A DNA stretch of 64,000 bases from Parasphingopyxis lamellibrachiae (GTDB lineage Bacteria > Pseudomonadota > Alphaproteobacteria > Sphingomonadales > Sphingomonadaceae). Below are positions 44,022 to 54,614 of this stretch, in pieces. The stretch is from NCBI RefSeq assembly GCF_003385775.1, contig NZ_QRDP01000004.1, forward strand, positions 1,978,957 through 2,042,956. Direction: 5' to 3'. The notes under the pieces are model-generated. The model did no database searches. It was not told the DNA's origin and worked only from the letters and a program-made list of their open reading frames with translations. Numbering within the stretch: the first letter of the stretch is position 1; each line of letters begins with the position of its first letter. A program made the position numbers and the translations under genes.

Positions 44022-44902
44022 CCCGGCACGCGCACGCTTTTCGCTGCGTCGATAAAGGCCCGCACTGCTGGCAGCCGGGTCCGGTCCGCGGCAAAGAGCA
44101 ATTGCACGGGAACCGGAGTCAGCCGTATCCGGTCCAGCACCGTCACCAGCGAACCCCGTTCGAGCGCCGCAGCGGCCTGATAGTCGAACAGACAGGCAAG
44201 GCCGAGCCCCTCTTCCGCCGCGGCCAGACAGGCGGCAATCGCGTTGACCGACAGCCGCGGCGCGATCGGCACACGGATCCGGCCACGTTCGCCAAAGCGC
44301 CAGTAAGTCCTGCGCTCGACCGTGGTCGACAGGATCGTCGCATGGCCGGCAATGTCGTCGGGCGTCAGCGGTGTGCCATGGCGTTCGAGATAGCCGGGGC
44401 TGGCGACAACGACCTGCTGGACGGCGTCGATCCGCACCGACTGATAGGCGCTGTCCGGCTGGGCGCCGACCCGCACCGCGACGTCGATCCCCTCTTCCTC
44501 CATGCGAACGTTGCGATCGAGCAGAAGCAGCTGGATATTGAGTTCGGGATGGGCACGGAGCAGTGCGGCAACGACCGGCATGATGTGGAGCTGGCCATAC
44601 ATGACCGGCGCGGTGATCCTCAATTCGCCGCGGATCGCGCCCCTGCTGCCAGCCACCCGCCGTTCCGCGGTATCGATCTGCTCGAGGATCCGCCCGGCAT
44701 CCTCGAGATAGCGCGCGCCGCCCTCGGTCAGCTCGACGCGGCGGGTCGAGCGATGGAACAGCGTCAGCCCGAGATGGGCCTCGAGATCGGCAACAGCCCG
44801 GGTCACCACCGGCGGCGACAGGCCCAGCCGGCGCGCGGCGGCCGCGAACCCGCCTTCCTGCGCCACCGCGCGGAAAATCGTCATCGCCTTGAGTCGGTCC
44901 AT
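44018..44902 (-). CDS. LysR-family transcriptional regulator
   Basis: This is a 294-residue regulator with the N-terminal winged helix-turn-helix (MDRLKAMTIFRAVAQEGGFAAAARRLGLSPPVVTRAVADLE) and a C-terminal co-inducer domain. The AGGA before the ATG fits. It is divergent from the PNPOx/VOC pair with a 78-nt gap rich in dyads, so it likely controls that operon and itself. Confidence 0.92.
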   Translation of the reverse strand: MDRLKAMTIFRAVAQEGGFAAAARRLGLSPPVVTRAVADLEAHLGLTLFHRSTRRVELTEGGARYLEDAGRILEQIDTAERRVAGSRGAIRGELRITAPVMYGQLHIMPVVAALLRAHPELNIQLLLLDRNVRMEEEGIDVAVRVGAQPDSAYQSVRIDAVQQVVVASPGYLERHGTPLTPDDIAGHATILSTTVERRTYWRFGERGRIRVPIAPRLSVNAIAACLAAAEEGLGLACLFDYQAAAALERGSLVTVLDRIRLTPVPVQLLFAADRTRLPAVRAFIDAAKSVRVPG

Positions 44903-44980
44903 GATTATTCCTGATTATGGAATATTAATTTGTCACTTAGACCGATTATCATTGTATCACGGTTCTATAAACCCCGGCGC

Positions 44981-45610
44981 ATGGCAAGCAACTTCCTCCG
45001 CACCCTGTTTCGCCCCGGCGCCATCGCCCAGCAAAAGGCCTGGGGCTCCTATGAGAGCTATGCCCGGATGATTGCCGCGGGCGCGCCCGGGCCGGACCGG
45101 CTCGGCGAGAAGGAAGCCGCGTTCATCGCCGCGCGCGACAGCTTCTATATCGCCAGCCGCACCGACGACGGCTGGCCCTATATCCAGCATCGCGGCGGGC
45201 CGAAGGGATTTCTCAAACGGCTCGGCGGCAACCGGATCGGATTTGCCGATTATCGCGGCAACCGGCAATATCTGAGCGTCGCCAATATCGAAGCGGACGA
45301 CCGGGTCGCGCTGTTCCTGATGGACTATCCGAACCGGCGGCGATTGAAGATGATCGGCCATGCCCATCGCATTGACGCCGACGACGACCCTGAAACGGCA
45401 CAGGCACTGCAGGACCCCGGCTACCCCGCCAAAATCGAACGCTGCTTCCTCATCGATATTGTCGGCTTCGACTGGAACTGCCCGCAGCATATCACGCCGC
45501 GGCTCGACGGCGAGGCCATCGCCGAACATGTCCAGCCGCTGCACGACGAGATTGCCGATCTCAAATCCCGGATCGTGGCGCTTAACGCCCACCCGGACCA
45601 AGGAGACTGA
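44981..45610 (+). CDS. Pyridoxamine 5'-phosphate oxidase-fold protein
   Basis: This is a 209-residue flavin-binding split-barrel protein: EAAFIAARDSFYIASRTDDGWPYIQHRGGPKGFLKRL, then VANIEADDRVALFLMDYPNRRRLKMIGHA. This is the pattern of FMN- or F420-dependent PNPOx-like enzymes rather than authentic PdxH. A C-terminal helix (HVQPLHDEIADLKSRIVAL) follows. ATG 44981 is chosen. It is directly followed by the VOC gene. Confidence 0.82.
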   Translation: MASNFLRTLFRPGAIAQQKAWGSYESYARMIAAGAPGPDRLGEKEAAFIAARDSFYIASRTDDGWPYIQHRGGPKGFLKRLGGNRIGFADYRGNRQYLSVANIEADDRVALFLMDYPNRRRLKMIGHAHRIDADDDPETAQALQDPGYPAKIERCFLIDIVGFDWNCPQHITPRLDGEAIAEHVQPLHDEIADLKSRIVALNAHPDQGD

Positions 45611-45611
45611 A

Positions 45612-46034
45612 ATGACCCAACCGCTCGCCGCTCCCCTGACCCTGGGCGCCCATCATGTCGGGCTGGCCGTGCCCGATCTCGATACCGCGCGCGACTTTTT
45701 CCGTGACGGTCTCGGATTCGAACTGGTTGCCGAGAAACCCGACTATCCCGCCGCTTTCCTGTCCGACGGCACGACGCTGATCACCCTGTGGCAGGTCGAG
45801 GATCCGGACACCGCCCGTCCCTTCGACCGACGGCGCAATGTCGGGCTCCACCATCTCGCGCTGGCCGTTGCCGATCATGACGCGCTGGCTGCGGTCCATG
45901 AACGGGTCAAAGCCTATCCCGGCACGGCGATCGAGTTCGCGCCAGGGCCGATGGGGCCGGGTGCCAGCGCCAGCCACATGATCTGCGCAATTCCCGGCGG
46001 CATCCGCATCGAATTCGCCACGCCCTTTGCCTGA
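45612..46034 (+). CDS. VOC (glyoxalase/bleomycin resistance) family protein
   Basis: This is a 140-residue metal-binding fold with paired beta-alpha-beta units: HHVGLAVPDLDTARDFFRDGLGFELV and GLHHLALAVADHDALAAV. It ends with IRIEFATPFA. The ATG lies two bases after the PNPOx-like gene stop, with AGGAG upstream. Substrate unknown; probably part of the LysR-controlled operon. Confidence 0.85.
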   Translation: MTQPLAAPLTLGAHHVGLAVPDLDTARDFFRDGLGFELVAEKPDYPAAFLSDGTTLITLWQVEDPDTARPFDRRRNVGLHHLALAVADHDALAAVHERVKAYPGTAIEFAPGPMGPGASASHMICAIPGGIRIEFATPFA

Positions 46035-46161
46035 TTGGCGTCCGGCCTGGAGCCGTAACGCCCTTTTTGAAAAGCAAAGCCGCCCGGCGTGGAACCCCCC
46101 TGTTGACTTGGACCGAAAAATGGAAATTTTGGCCATGTCTTGAACGGGGGGAGATAGTTTC

Positions 46162-46803
46162 GTGTTTCGGATACTTGCATGCGGTCTTTCAACGCTTGCC
46201 GTGCTGGCCGGATGCGGGCCGGGCCAGGCACCGGCGGCGGGCGCCGCCGAAGCCGAGAATGCAACCGGCCAGAGCGGCTCGCCCGACGGATTGGCCGACC
46301 TGTCGCCATGGCTCGATTTCGCCGCCGCCCGTGATTGCGAATGGAGCGAGGAAGCCTACCGCGTTTTCGAAGAGGCAAGCGTCTTTGGCGACGACTATGT
46401 TTCCCGTCCGGGTACGGTGACCATCGCCGGTCTCGACGCGCCGGTCACCGCCCGGCTGGAACGCCCCTATGACGACGCACCGGACTTTGTGCAGGTCTAT
46501 CTCGATTTCGAAGGACAATGGCTGAGTCTGAAAGTCACCGGCCTCTCCGACGCATTTATCGAGGAAGGCGACGGCGTGTGGAGCAAAGGCATTCGCTTCG
46601 ATGCGCCGGTTTCCGAGGTCGCAGCAGCGCTTTCTGCGGCGGGGTTCGATGTCAGCGCCGACGGCAGCCAGCGTGAACGCGAACTTTCCAGCGAAGACGG
46701 CGAACGCATGGTCATGGCATCGGCTGTCGTTCGGGAGGGCGACGAAACCGTCTTTTTCTGCAATCAGCCCTATATCTATGAAGGCCAGACCTTCTCCTAT
46801 TGA
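46162..46803 (+). CDS. Hypothetical lipoprotein
   Basis: This is a 213-residue lipoprotein starting at GTG 46162, with GGGGGAGAT upstream. The lipobox is LAGC near residue 18. The rest is an acidic beta-rich domain ending SSEDGERMVMASAVVREGDETVFFCNQP. I know no family. A shrunken copy lies immediately downstream. Confidence 0.7.
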   Translation: MFRILACGLSTLAVLAGCGPGQAPAAGAAEAENATGQSGSPDGLADLSPWLDFAAARDCEWSEEAYRVFEEASVFGDDYVSRPGTVTIAGLDAPVTARLERPYDDAPDFVQVYLDFEGQWLSLKVTGLSDAFIEEGDGVWSKGIRFDAPVSEVAAALSAAGFDVSADGSQRERELSSEDGERMVMASAVVREGDETVFFCNQPYIYEGQTFSY

Positions 46804-46854
46804 TTTGGCTCTTCTTGAATTGGGGGCCATCAACGCATCGGTGAGGAGCTGACT

Positions 46855-47122
46855 ATGCGCCGCGGATGTCTTGCCGCCCTGTGCGCCGGTATCGTTTCAC
46901 TCGCCGCCTGTTCGGACGCCACGCCCGCAGCGGACACGCCATCGCCCGATCCGGGCGCGGCCTGACCGTCTCGGCCATCGGCTATCGCTTCCTGCCCCGG
47001 TCCGGCGCTCCGGCGAAGACGGCGCGATGTACGATTATTACGGTCTGGTTTCCTTTGTCGAACAGGCGGGCTCGGAAACGGTGTTCGAATGCAACGAGCA
47101 GGGCTGGGACCGGGGCGACTGA
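46855..47122 (+). pseudogene. Decayed duplicate of the upstream lipoprotein
   Basis: The frame from ATG 46855 encodes a lipoprotein signal peptide (MRRGCLAALCAGIVSLAACS) and stops at 46963-46965. A second frame from about 46970 to 47122 continues with EDG...GLVSFVEQAGSETVFECNEQGWDRGD, which resembles the end of the intact upstream protein (EDG...ETVFFCNQ). The middle domain is missing and the frame is shifted. It is either a broken duplicate or a very short 36-residue lipoprotein followed by a remnant. Confidence 0.5.
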
Positions 47123-47260
47123 GACCATTCCGGTGCGGCATCACTGGCTGCACGCACCTGCTTCGGCTACCGTTGCTGCGACACCGGTTGGGCACGAGGG
47201 CGCGCGAGCGCGGCTTCTCCAGGCTCCACTTAGCCGCATCCGGCCAATGGGAGGGGAAAT

Positions 47261-48223
47261 ATGGCGGAAGGCACAGGTTCGGTTTTCGTATCCTATTCGC
47301 GACGGGACCGGGACATCGCCGAACGGCTGGTGAACCGCCTGAGGGAAGAGGGATTCGAAACGCTTCGGGATGTGGACGATATCCTGCCGACCGAAGCCTG
47401 GCGCGAACGGCTCGAGGTGCTGATCCGCAAAGCGGATTCGATCGTGTTCCTTCTGAGCCCGCAATCGGCCGTTTCCGAGATTTGCGCATGGGAGGTGGAG
47501 TTCGCCAACTCGCTGAGCAAGAAAATTGCTCCGATAGTGATCGAGGATGTCGCGGGCGCAGACATTCCGCCCATGCTGGCCCGCTTGAATTATATCTTCG
47601 CAACCAAGCAGGACCGCTTCGACAATGCGGTGCAGAGTCTGTGCGACGCCCTGGGTTGCGATATCGACTGGATCAGGGAGCATTCGCGTCTGCTCGACCT
47701 CGCGCATCGCTGGACGCAAGGCGGCTCTTGGATAGGCCAGCTGCTCAGGGGCGAAGACCTGTTGGCGGCTGAAAAATGGGCCAATGCCCGCCCCGCTTCC
47801 ACGCCGCCCATTTCACCCGTCATCCTCGAATTCATCGAAGCCAGCCGCCATATGGAACGCATGGCGGCCGACTATGATCGCGAAAAACTTCTGGCTCTCG
47901 GGAAAACGATCGAACCCATATTGAAGGATCATGTGGCCGATCTGCAAACCAGGGCAGCCACCGCGGACCGGCAGACATCGTTTCGGGTGAGCACCACCGC
48001 CGCCGATATCCGGCTTGAAATCGAGACGATCGAGAATTTCTATGCCGATAACGGCCTGTGGCATCCGGAGCCGGCCATCCATCTGCAAACGGCAGACGGA
48101 TCGGCGGACTATGCGGAAGTCTATAAATTTCCCTGCTGCGGGAAAACTGCAATGCGGCGGGATCGGTCGCCGCCCAGCCAGTTTCGTGCCGATGGCTGCT
48201 CCCGAAACCCGCAGGCAGAATAG
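47261..48223 (+). CDS. TIR-domain protein
   Basis: This is a 320-residue protein. The N-terminal TIR domain runs from VFVSYSRRDRDIAERL to about residue 110. The SEICAWE segment places a Glu (E78) where catalytic TIR NADases have it. A helical region follows (DWIREHSRLLDLAHRWTQ, then LLRGEDLLAAEKWANARP), typical of bacterial TIR proteins that normally carry a further sensor domain. Here there is a C-terminal Cys-bearing tail (YKFPCCGK, then ADGCSRN). Many bacterial TIR proteins act in NAD-depleting antiphage defence. Whether this protein does is unknown. Confidence 0.78.
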   Translation: MAEGTGSVFVSYSRRDRDIAERLVNRLREEGFETLRDVDDILPTEAWRERLEVLIRKADSIVFLLSPQSAVSEICAWEVEFANSLSKKIAPIVIEDVAGADIPPMLARLNYIFATKQDRFDNAVQSLCDALGCDIDWIREHSRLLDLAHRWTQGGSWIGQLLRGEDLLAAEKWANARPASTPPISPVILEFIEASRHMERMAADYDREKLLALGKTIEPILKDHVADLQTRAATADRQTSFRVSTTAADIRLEIETIENFYADNGLWHPEPAIHLQTADGSADYAEVYKFPCCGKTAMRRDRSPPSQFRADGCSRNPQAE

Positions 48224-48282
48224 CGCCTCGACAATACAGCTTGTGGACATTGCAGGCGACCGTGCCTAATCTCCTGGCCATT

Positions 48283-48392
48283 CCCCGGGGAGCCTTAGGC
48301 TGAGAGGTGCGGTGCAAGTCCGCGCGACCCGCAGAACCTGATCCGGCCCCTCTTCAAACAGGGACTTACCGGCGGAGGGAGGGAGCGGCACC
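48283..48392 (+). ncRNA. TPP riboswitch (THI element)
   Basis: The aptamer elements are GGGGAGCCTTAGGCTGAGAG (48287 onward), then GCGACCCGCAGAACCTGATCCGG, and closing CCGGCGGAGGGAGGGA near 48379-48394. They match the TPP-sensing riboswitch. It lies 58 nt before the ATG of a small membrane protein and about 520 nt before thiC, so both should be shut off by thiamine pyrophosphate. Confidence 0.93.
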
Positions 48393-48450
48393 CGGCGCCA
48401 CGAAAGCCATCCGCCCCTTCTTTCCGGCAAGGCAAGGAGAGAGGTGCATC

Positions 48451-48870
48451 ATGGCCGACCAATTCACGCTTACCGGCTGGCTGATCATGGCGTTCGGCCT
48501 GTACTGCATGGCCGCCGGCTTCGGCATGGCCATGACGACGGATCGTTTCCAGCAGATGTTCGCGGAGATGGAGCGCTCGCCGGCGCTCAGTTTCGTCGCC
48601 GGCCTGCTGGTCTTCTCGATCGGCACGACAATCCTGCTCGTTCATCCCACAAACGCCAGATGGCCCGACATCCTCGTCGCGATCATGGGCTGGGGCGCGG
48701 CCATCGAAGGGCTGCTCTTCCTCGCCGCGCCGCAGGTCATGTGGGCGATTGCGCGTCCGTTCATGAAAACCGGCCCAAAGCTTTGGGGCTATATCGCGCT
48801 CGCGCTCGGAATTGCCTTTGTCATCATCGGCTGGTTCGAAGTCGAACGCACCACCGTCACCCTTGTCTGA
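48451..48870 (+). CDS. Small membrane protein between the TPP riboswitch and thiC
   Basis: This is a 139-residue protein with four membrane helices (WLIMAFGLYCMAAGFGMAM, ALSFVAGLLVFSIGTTILLV, ILVAIMGWGAAIEGLLFLA, LWGYIALALGIAFVIIGWF). AAGGAGAGAGG precedes the ATG. Its place between the riboswitch and thiC makes a thiamine-linked function likely, such as precursor transport or a membrane accessory. The family is not recognised and could be of DUF2065-like size. Confidence 0.7.
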   Translation: MADQFTLTGWLIMAFGLYCMAAGFGMAMTTDRFQQMFAEMERSPALSFVAGLLVFSIGTTILLVHPTNARWPDILVAIMGWGAAIEGLLFLAAPQVMWAIARPFMKTGPKLWGYIALALGIAFVIIGWFEVERTTVTLV

Positions 48871-48893
48871 TCCATTTTCCAACCCGTTCCTGA

Positions 48894-50831
<1,938 letters not shown>

Positions 50832-50836
50832 GACCA

Positions 50837-51214
50837 ATGCCGACCAGCCTCCACCTGACCCGGGATAGCGTTGCCGCCGGGGACGATTTCGACGCGCCGC
50901 ATTCCCGCACGATCAAGGTCGAACGCCGGATCGAGACCCCCGGCGCGCTGCAAGAGTGCCTAGACGATATTGCCGCCGTCTATCTCCCCAATGTCGCCGG
51001 TCCGGCGTGCTGGGCGGCCTACTCCCATATGCCGCTCGCTATCCTCTCCGACGCTTGGAGCAAGTCCAAACCCTTCTGGCTGCCCGATGGCAACTTCCAG
51101 CATCTGGATATCCGCGATGGTGCGATCCATCTGAATTTTGTGTATCTGGCGTTGGAAGACCCGGAAACCGCGCACAGGATCATTGGGAGAATTGTACGGG
51201 CGGGTCGGGGTTGA
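50837..51214 (+). CDS. Hypothetical protein after thiC
   Basis: This is a 125-residue soluble protein starting five bases after thiC, probably in the same operon. No signal peptide, membrane segment or known motif is visible. Pro/Trp-rich segments (VAGPACWAAYSHMPLAILSDAW, KPFWLPDGNFQHLDIRDG) suggest a compact enzyme or binding domain. No family is recognised. Confidence 0.6.
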   Translation: MPTSLHLTRDSVAAGDDFDAPHSRTIKVERRIETPGALQECLDDIAAVYLPNVAGPACWAAYSHMPLAILSDAWSKSKPFWLPDGNFQHLDIRDGAIHLNFVYLALEDPETAHRIIGRIVRAGRG

Positions 51215-51407
51215 ATGTCTGGGGATGGCATAGAAGCCACATAAATTTAATGGGATGCAACCTCGATATTAATATTGAGGATCAGCGAACAGATGATAGA
51301 GCGATGGAGCAGCAAACGCGTAAGTCGACAAGACTAGATAATTGTCGGAAAACGAACCAATTTTGTCTAGTCTTCGATTGTCAAGAATTTAGTATTTAGG
51401 AACCGGC
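51215..51407 (+). other. AT-rich leader with hairpins before the PIN-like gene
   Basis: Base composition drops abruptly after the 125-residue gene. CCTCGATATTAATATTGAGG (51261-51280) forms a near-perfect palindrome. AAGACTAGA (51330-51338) and TCTAGTCTT (51366-51374) form a second, perfect one across a 27-nt loop. These may be promoter/operator or attenuator structures of a transferred gene. No open frame of note occurs here. Confidence 0.5.
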
Positions 51408-52667
51408 ATGCCAGACGAAACCAAGTCCGAAAAGACTACGGATTATCTCGACCAGTTTTGGCTTTCCAAAGTGTACCCAAATGTCTCCGAAAGCTTTCTA
51501 TTTGAACAAGATTCCATCGAAGCCATCAAAGGTCAATGTATAGTGGTCCTAGATGCTAACGTGCTTTTGATGCCGTATCGTCTAGGTTCACATTCATTAG
51601 ATGAGATTAGAAAAGTTTACGCTGCACTATCGGGCGAAGATCGACTTTTTGTGCCCGGACAAGCTGCAAGAGAATTTTTGCGGAATCGAGGCAATAACAT
51701 TCGCGACATAGTCCGCACACTGCATGAGCAAGTCAGTCAAATCACTGTTCCAGCAGATAAAAAAGTGGGGTTTTTAGATTCTGACGACAAATATCAAGAA
51801 TTTGTAAAGTGCTCTGAACAGATTCGCGATCTAAAAAAATTGGCCTCTGAAAGCATTAAAGCTCTTTCCGCTGGGCTCAGGAGGGATTTAGGCTCAGATC
51901 CCGTTTCTAAGCTTTATGGTGAACTATTAGCAGAAAACGTTCTTGAAATTCCTATGGAAGATCACGCTCAGGCTTCTTTGGTCGAAGAAATGGAATGGCG
52001 CTTTAATCATAGTATCCCACCCGGATATAAAGATAGGAATAAAGCTGATGATGGCATTGGAGACCTATTAATATGGAAAGCAATTCTGCAGATAGGGCAA
52101 CAGAAGGAAGAACATTGTATATTTGTTACGGAAGATGCGAAGGGTGATTGGTGGGTTCAATCTGAGGGTATTTTCCAACCTAGAATTGAACTCGTAGAAG
52201 AATATCGTCGTTTAAGTGGCGGAAAAACAATCCATCTGCTCCCGTTATCGGAATTTTTGCAGCAGTTCGGCGCGGCAGAATCGGTGATCGAAGAGACAAA
52301 AATAACCGAGGTGGCACGCCGATCTCGAGAACGAAAAATGACAGATATCGAAAACACCAAAGGAATATTGGAAGACAGCTACGAAATGAACTGGATTATG
52401 AAGGCCAATTTATCCGCGCTTGGTAGAGATTCTCTGCTGCAGCTGCGCAGCAAGGCAGAGGAATTGTGGACGATTTTGGCAAAAAGGCATTCTAAGAACA
52501 ATGGGTTGATGTCAAATACAAATTTTCAAGATTTGAGCGATGCAGAAATTTCTGCAATCATCCAAGAAAAAGAGAATACTCAAGAACTGCTGATTAAATT
52601 GAATCATCGACGAAAGGAAATTGATAGTTACTTTAGAAATCTCTACGGCAAGCAGGGTAGACTTTAG
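51408..52667 (+). CDS. PIN-like (PIN_8) nuclease domain protein
   Basis: This 419-residue protein is encoded at about 40% GC, very different from its neighbours, and was probably acquired. The acidic residues of a PIN-like nuclease are D49 (VVLDANVLL), E89 (AAREFLRNR), D214/D215/D219 (DDGIGDLLIWK) and D243 (FVTEDAKGDWW). This matches PIN_8-type PIN-like proteins. The C-terminal third is Gln/Lys/Glu-rich and helical. PIN-like proteins of this sort occur in defence and stress islands; a role here is unproven. Confidence 0.8.
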   Translation: MPDETKSEKTTDYLDQFWLSKVYPNVSESFLFEQDSIEAIKGQCIVVLDANVLLMPYRLGSHSLDEIRKVYAALSGEDRLFVPGQAAREFLRNRGNNIRDIVRTLHEQVSQITVPADKKVGFLDSDDKYQEFVKCSEQIRDLKKLASESIKALSAGLRRDLGSDPVSKLYGELLAENVLEIPMEDHAQASLVEEMEWRFNHSIPPGYKDRNKADDGIGDLLIWKAILQIGQQKEEHCIFVTEDAKGDWWVQSEGIFQPRIELVEEYRRLSGGKTIHLLPLSEFLQQFGAAESVIEETKITEVARRSRERKMTDIENTKGILEDSYEMNWIMKANLSALGRDSLLQLRSKAEELWTILAKRHSKNNGLMSNTNFQDLSDAEISAIIQEKENTQELLIKLNHRRKEIDSYFRNLYGKQGRL

Positions 52668-52777
52668 ATTACGGCGACAATGCACCAAATAGTGCTCCGC
52701 AGAAGATCGTTCTTGTTCCGACCTGCGCGCAACAAAAGTCCTGTCCTATTTGGATATAATCTGTTCTATCCTGTCGG

Positions 52778-53281
52778 ATGACTCCCACCCCACATCCTCG
52801 CAGCGCAGAAATCCAGTCACGCCGTCTCTCGCGCATCCCCGCCTTTACGCCCGTTCCTGCCAATACTCGAACGGGGCGCGCCCGTCGTGACGGGTGGACG
52901 CCGGTGCGGCAGGCGGAGTTTATCGGCTATCTGGCCGAGACGCGCTGTGTGCGCACGGCCGCTGCCAAGGTCGGGATGAGCCGGGAGGGGGCGTATCGGT
53001 TACGGCGGAAGCGGGGCGCGGAGGGGTTTTGTGCGGCCTGGGATTTCATCCTTGGCGCGCCCGGAACGCCCCGGCGAAAGGTCACACTCGATGGGCTGAT
53101 GCAGCGCATCCGGCACGGCACCTATCGCCCTGTCCTGCGCAGGGGCCGCTATATCGGGACGGAGCGAAAAGCCGACAGTTCCGCGCTTTTCGGGATGCTG
53201 AAGCGGGCGGACCGGCGGATCAGCCCTGCGCCCGCCGCGCCGCACAGGGAGGCAGATCGCGGGCAGGAAAAGGGGCGTTGA
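52778..53281 (+). CDS. Sphingomonad conserved hypothetical, putative HTH DNA-binding protein
   Basis: This is a 167-residue basic protein. A Pro/Arg-rich N-terminus precedes the segment RQAEFIGYLAETRCVRTAAAKVGMSREGAYRLRRKRGAEGFCAAWDFIL, which reads as a helix-turn-helix. The basic C-terminus contains RRGRYIGTERKADSSALFGMLKR. I recall similar sequences as sphingomonad hypotheticals. GC returns to normal here. No function is assigned. Confidence 0.6.
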   Translation: MTPTPHPRSAEIQSRRLSRIPAFTPVPANTRTGRARRDGWTPVRQAEFIGYLAETRCVRTAAAKVGMSREGAYRLRRKRGAEGFCAAWDFILGAPGTPRRKVTLDGLMQRIRHGTYRPVLRRGRYIGTERKADSSALFGMLKRADRRISPAPAAPHREADRGQEKGR

Positions 53282-53311
53282 GTGTCAACTGCCGCACCCT
53301 GCCCTTGGCTA

Positions 53312-54079
53312 TTATCCCCCGGTCACCGCGTCCCAGATCAGCTTGCTGCCAAGGAGAACCATGAGGAGATAAACCAGCGTGTAGAAACGCGCCGGGTCCA
53401 TCCGGCGGATTAGCCAGACGCCGACAAAGGTGCTGACAATCGCAAGCGGCATGAGCATTGCCGAGGCGGTAAGGTTTTCGGGTGTGAACTCACCCAGCGC
53501 GGCATAGGCGGGAACCTTGATCCAGTTGATCGCGGCGAACAGGACGGAGCTGGTGCCCACGAACATCAGGTGCGGCATTTTTTGCGGGGTGAGCCACATC
53601 TGCATCGGCGGGCCGCCGGCATGGGCGATCTGGCTGGTGAAGCCGGTCGCCACGCCGAAGATGCTGCCGACCCAGCCGGGCGAGGTGGAGGCAGCGGCAA
53701 TGCGCCCGCCGCGCTCCAGCCAGAGCCGGTACAGGCCGAAGCCCAAGGTGATGCCGCCGAGCGCGCCGGTGACTGCGGATATGGGAAGCGTCGCGGCAAA
53801 GGCATAGCCGAGCGCCACACCAATCGCCGCGCCGGGCAGCATCCAGCCAACGGCCCAGCGGCTCCAGCTTTTGCGGAAACTCCACACGCTCACCACATCC
53901 TGCACAATGAGAATGGGCAGCAGGATCGCGGCGGCCCGGGTGGGCGCGACACTGAGCGCGAAAATCGGTGTCGCCAGCGCGCCCAGCCCGGCAAACCCGC
54001 CCTTGGCCAGGCCGAGAATGAACACGGCGAGGCAGGCAATGGCGATGGTCGCGGGATCGTAGGACATGGCGTACGCCAT
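53312..54079 (-). CDS. TSUP family anion exporter (TauE/SafE)
   Basis: This is a 255-residue membrane protein with about eight helices and the duplicated motif LAKGGFAGLGALATPIFALS and TGFTSQIAHAGGPPMQMWL. The length is the usual single-TSUP size. The start ATG 54079 is used, with an alternative at 54067. The substrate may be sulfite or another organic anion. Confidence 0.85.
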   Translation of the reverse strand: MAYAMSYDPATIAIACLAVFILGLAKGGFAGLGALATPIFALSVAPTRAAAILLPILIVQDVVSVWSFRKSWSRWAVGWMLPGAAIGVALGYAFAATLPISAVTGALGGITLGFGLYRLWLERGGRIAAASTSPGWVGSIFGVATGFTSQIAHAGGPPMQMWLTPQKMPHLMFVGTSSVLFAAINWIKVPAYAALGEFTPENLTASAMLMPLAIVSTFVGVWLIRRMDPARFYTLVYLLMVLLGSKLIWDAVTGG

Positions 54080-54195
54080 AACGGGCCCGCGCTATTGCAC
54101 AAGACGCGTCATTTGCGCGCGGCGGCGATCGGGCCTAGCCTTCCGCTTCGGCCCCGGGGGGCTTCCGATAACGGGCCGTTTGGGGGAGAAGTTTG

Positions 54196-54576
54196 ATGAT
54201 TGGACGCTATAGCTATTTGCAGATTGCCCTGGTGGCGTTCGGAGCGGTTTTCTGCCTGGTCTATCCGCTTGCCCTGGTCTGGCCGTCGGGCTGGATGTGG
54301 CATGAGGGGCCGCCGGCGGCCTCGCATTATTATATGATGATTATCGGCGTGTATGCGACGCTGGGCCTGTTCCTGATCCGCGCTGCGGCCGATCCGCAGG
54401 CCCATCGCTCGCTGATCTGGTTCACAATCTGGTCGAGCCTTGTCCATGCCGGTATCATGGCGGTGCAGGCGACGGGCAATCCGGAACATATGGGCCATAT
54501 GACCGGCGATGTGCCCGCGCTGCTGCTCGTTGCGGTCGTGCTCGGGTTGCTGATGCGGGCCAAACCGCAAAGCTAA
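54196..54576 (+). CDS. Small integral-membrane protein
   Basis: This is a 126-residue protein with four hydrophobic helices (YLQIALVAFGAVFCLVYPLALV, then YYMMIIGVYATLGLFLIRAA, SLIWFTIWSSLVHAGIMAV and ALLLVAVVLGLLM) and a HisMet-rich loop (PEHMGHMTG). GGGGGAG precedes the ATG. It resembles DUF6632-type proteins. No role is known. Confidence 0.65.
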   Translation: MIGRYSYLQIALVAFGAVFCLVYPLALVWPSGWMWHEGPPAASHYYMMIIGVYATLGLFLIRAAADPQAHRSLIWFTIWSSLVHAGIMAVQATGNPEHMGHMTGDVPALLLVAVVLGLLMRAKPQS

Positions 54577-54614
54577 CGCGCGGACGAGGGCGCGGATGAG
54601 CGGCGGGGCCGGCT

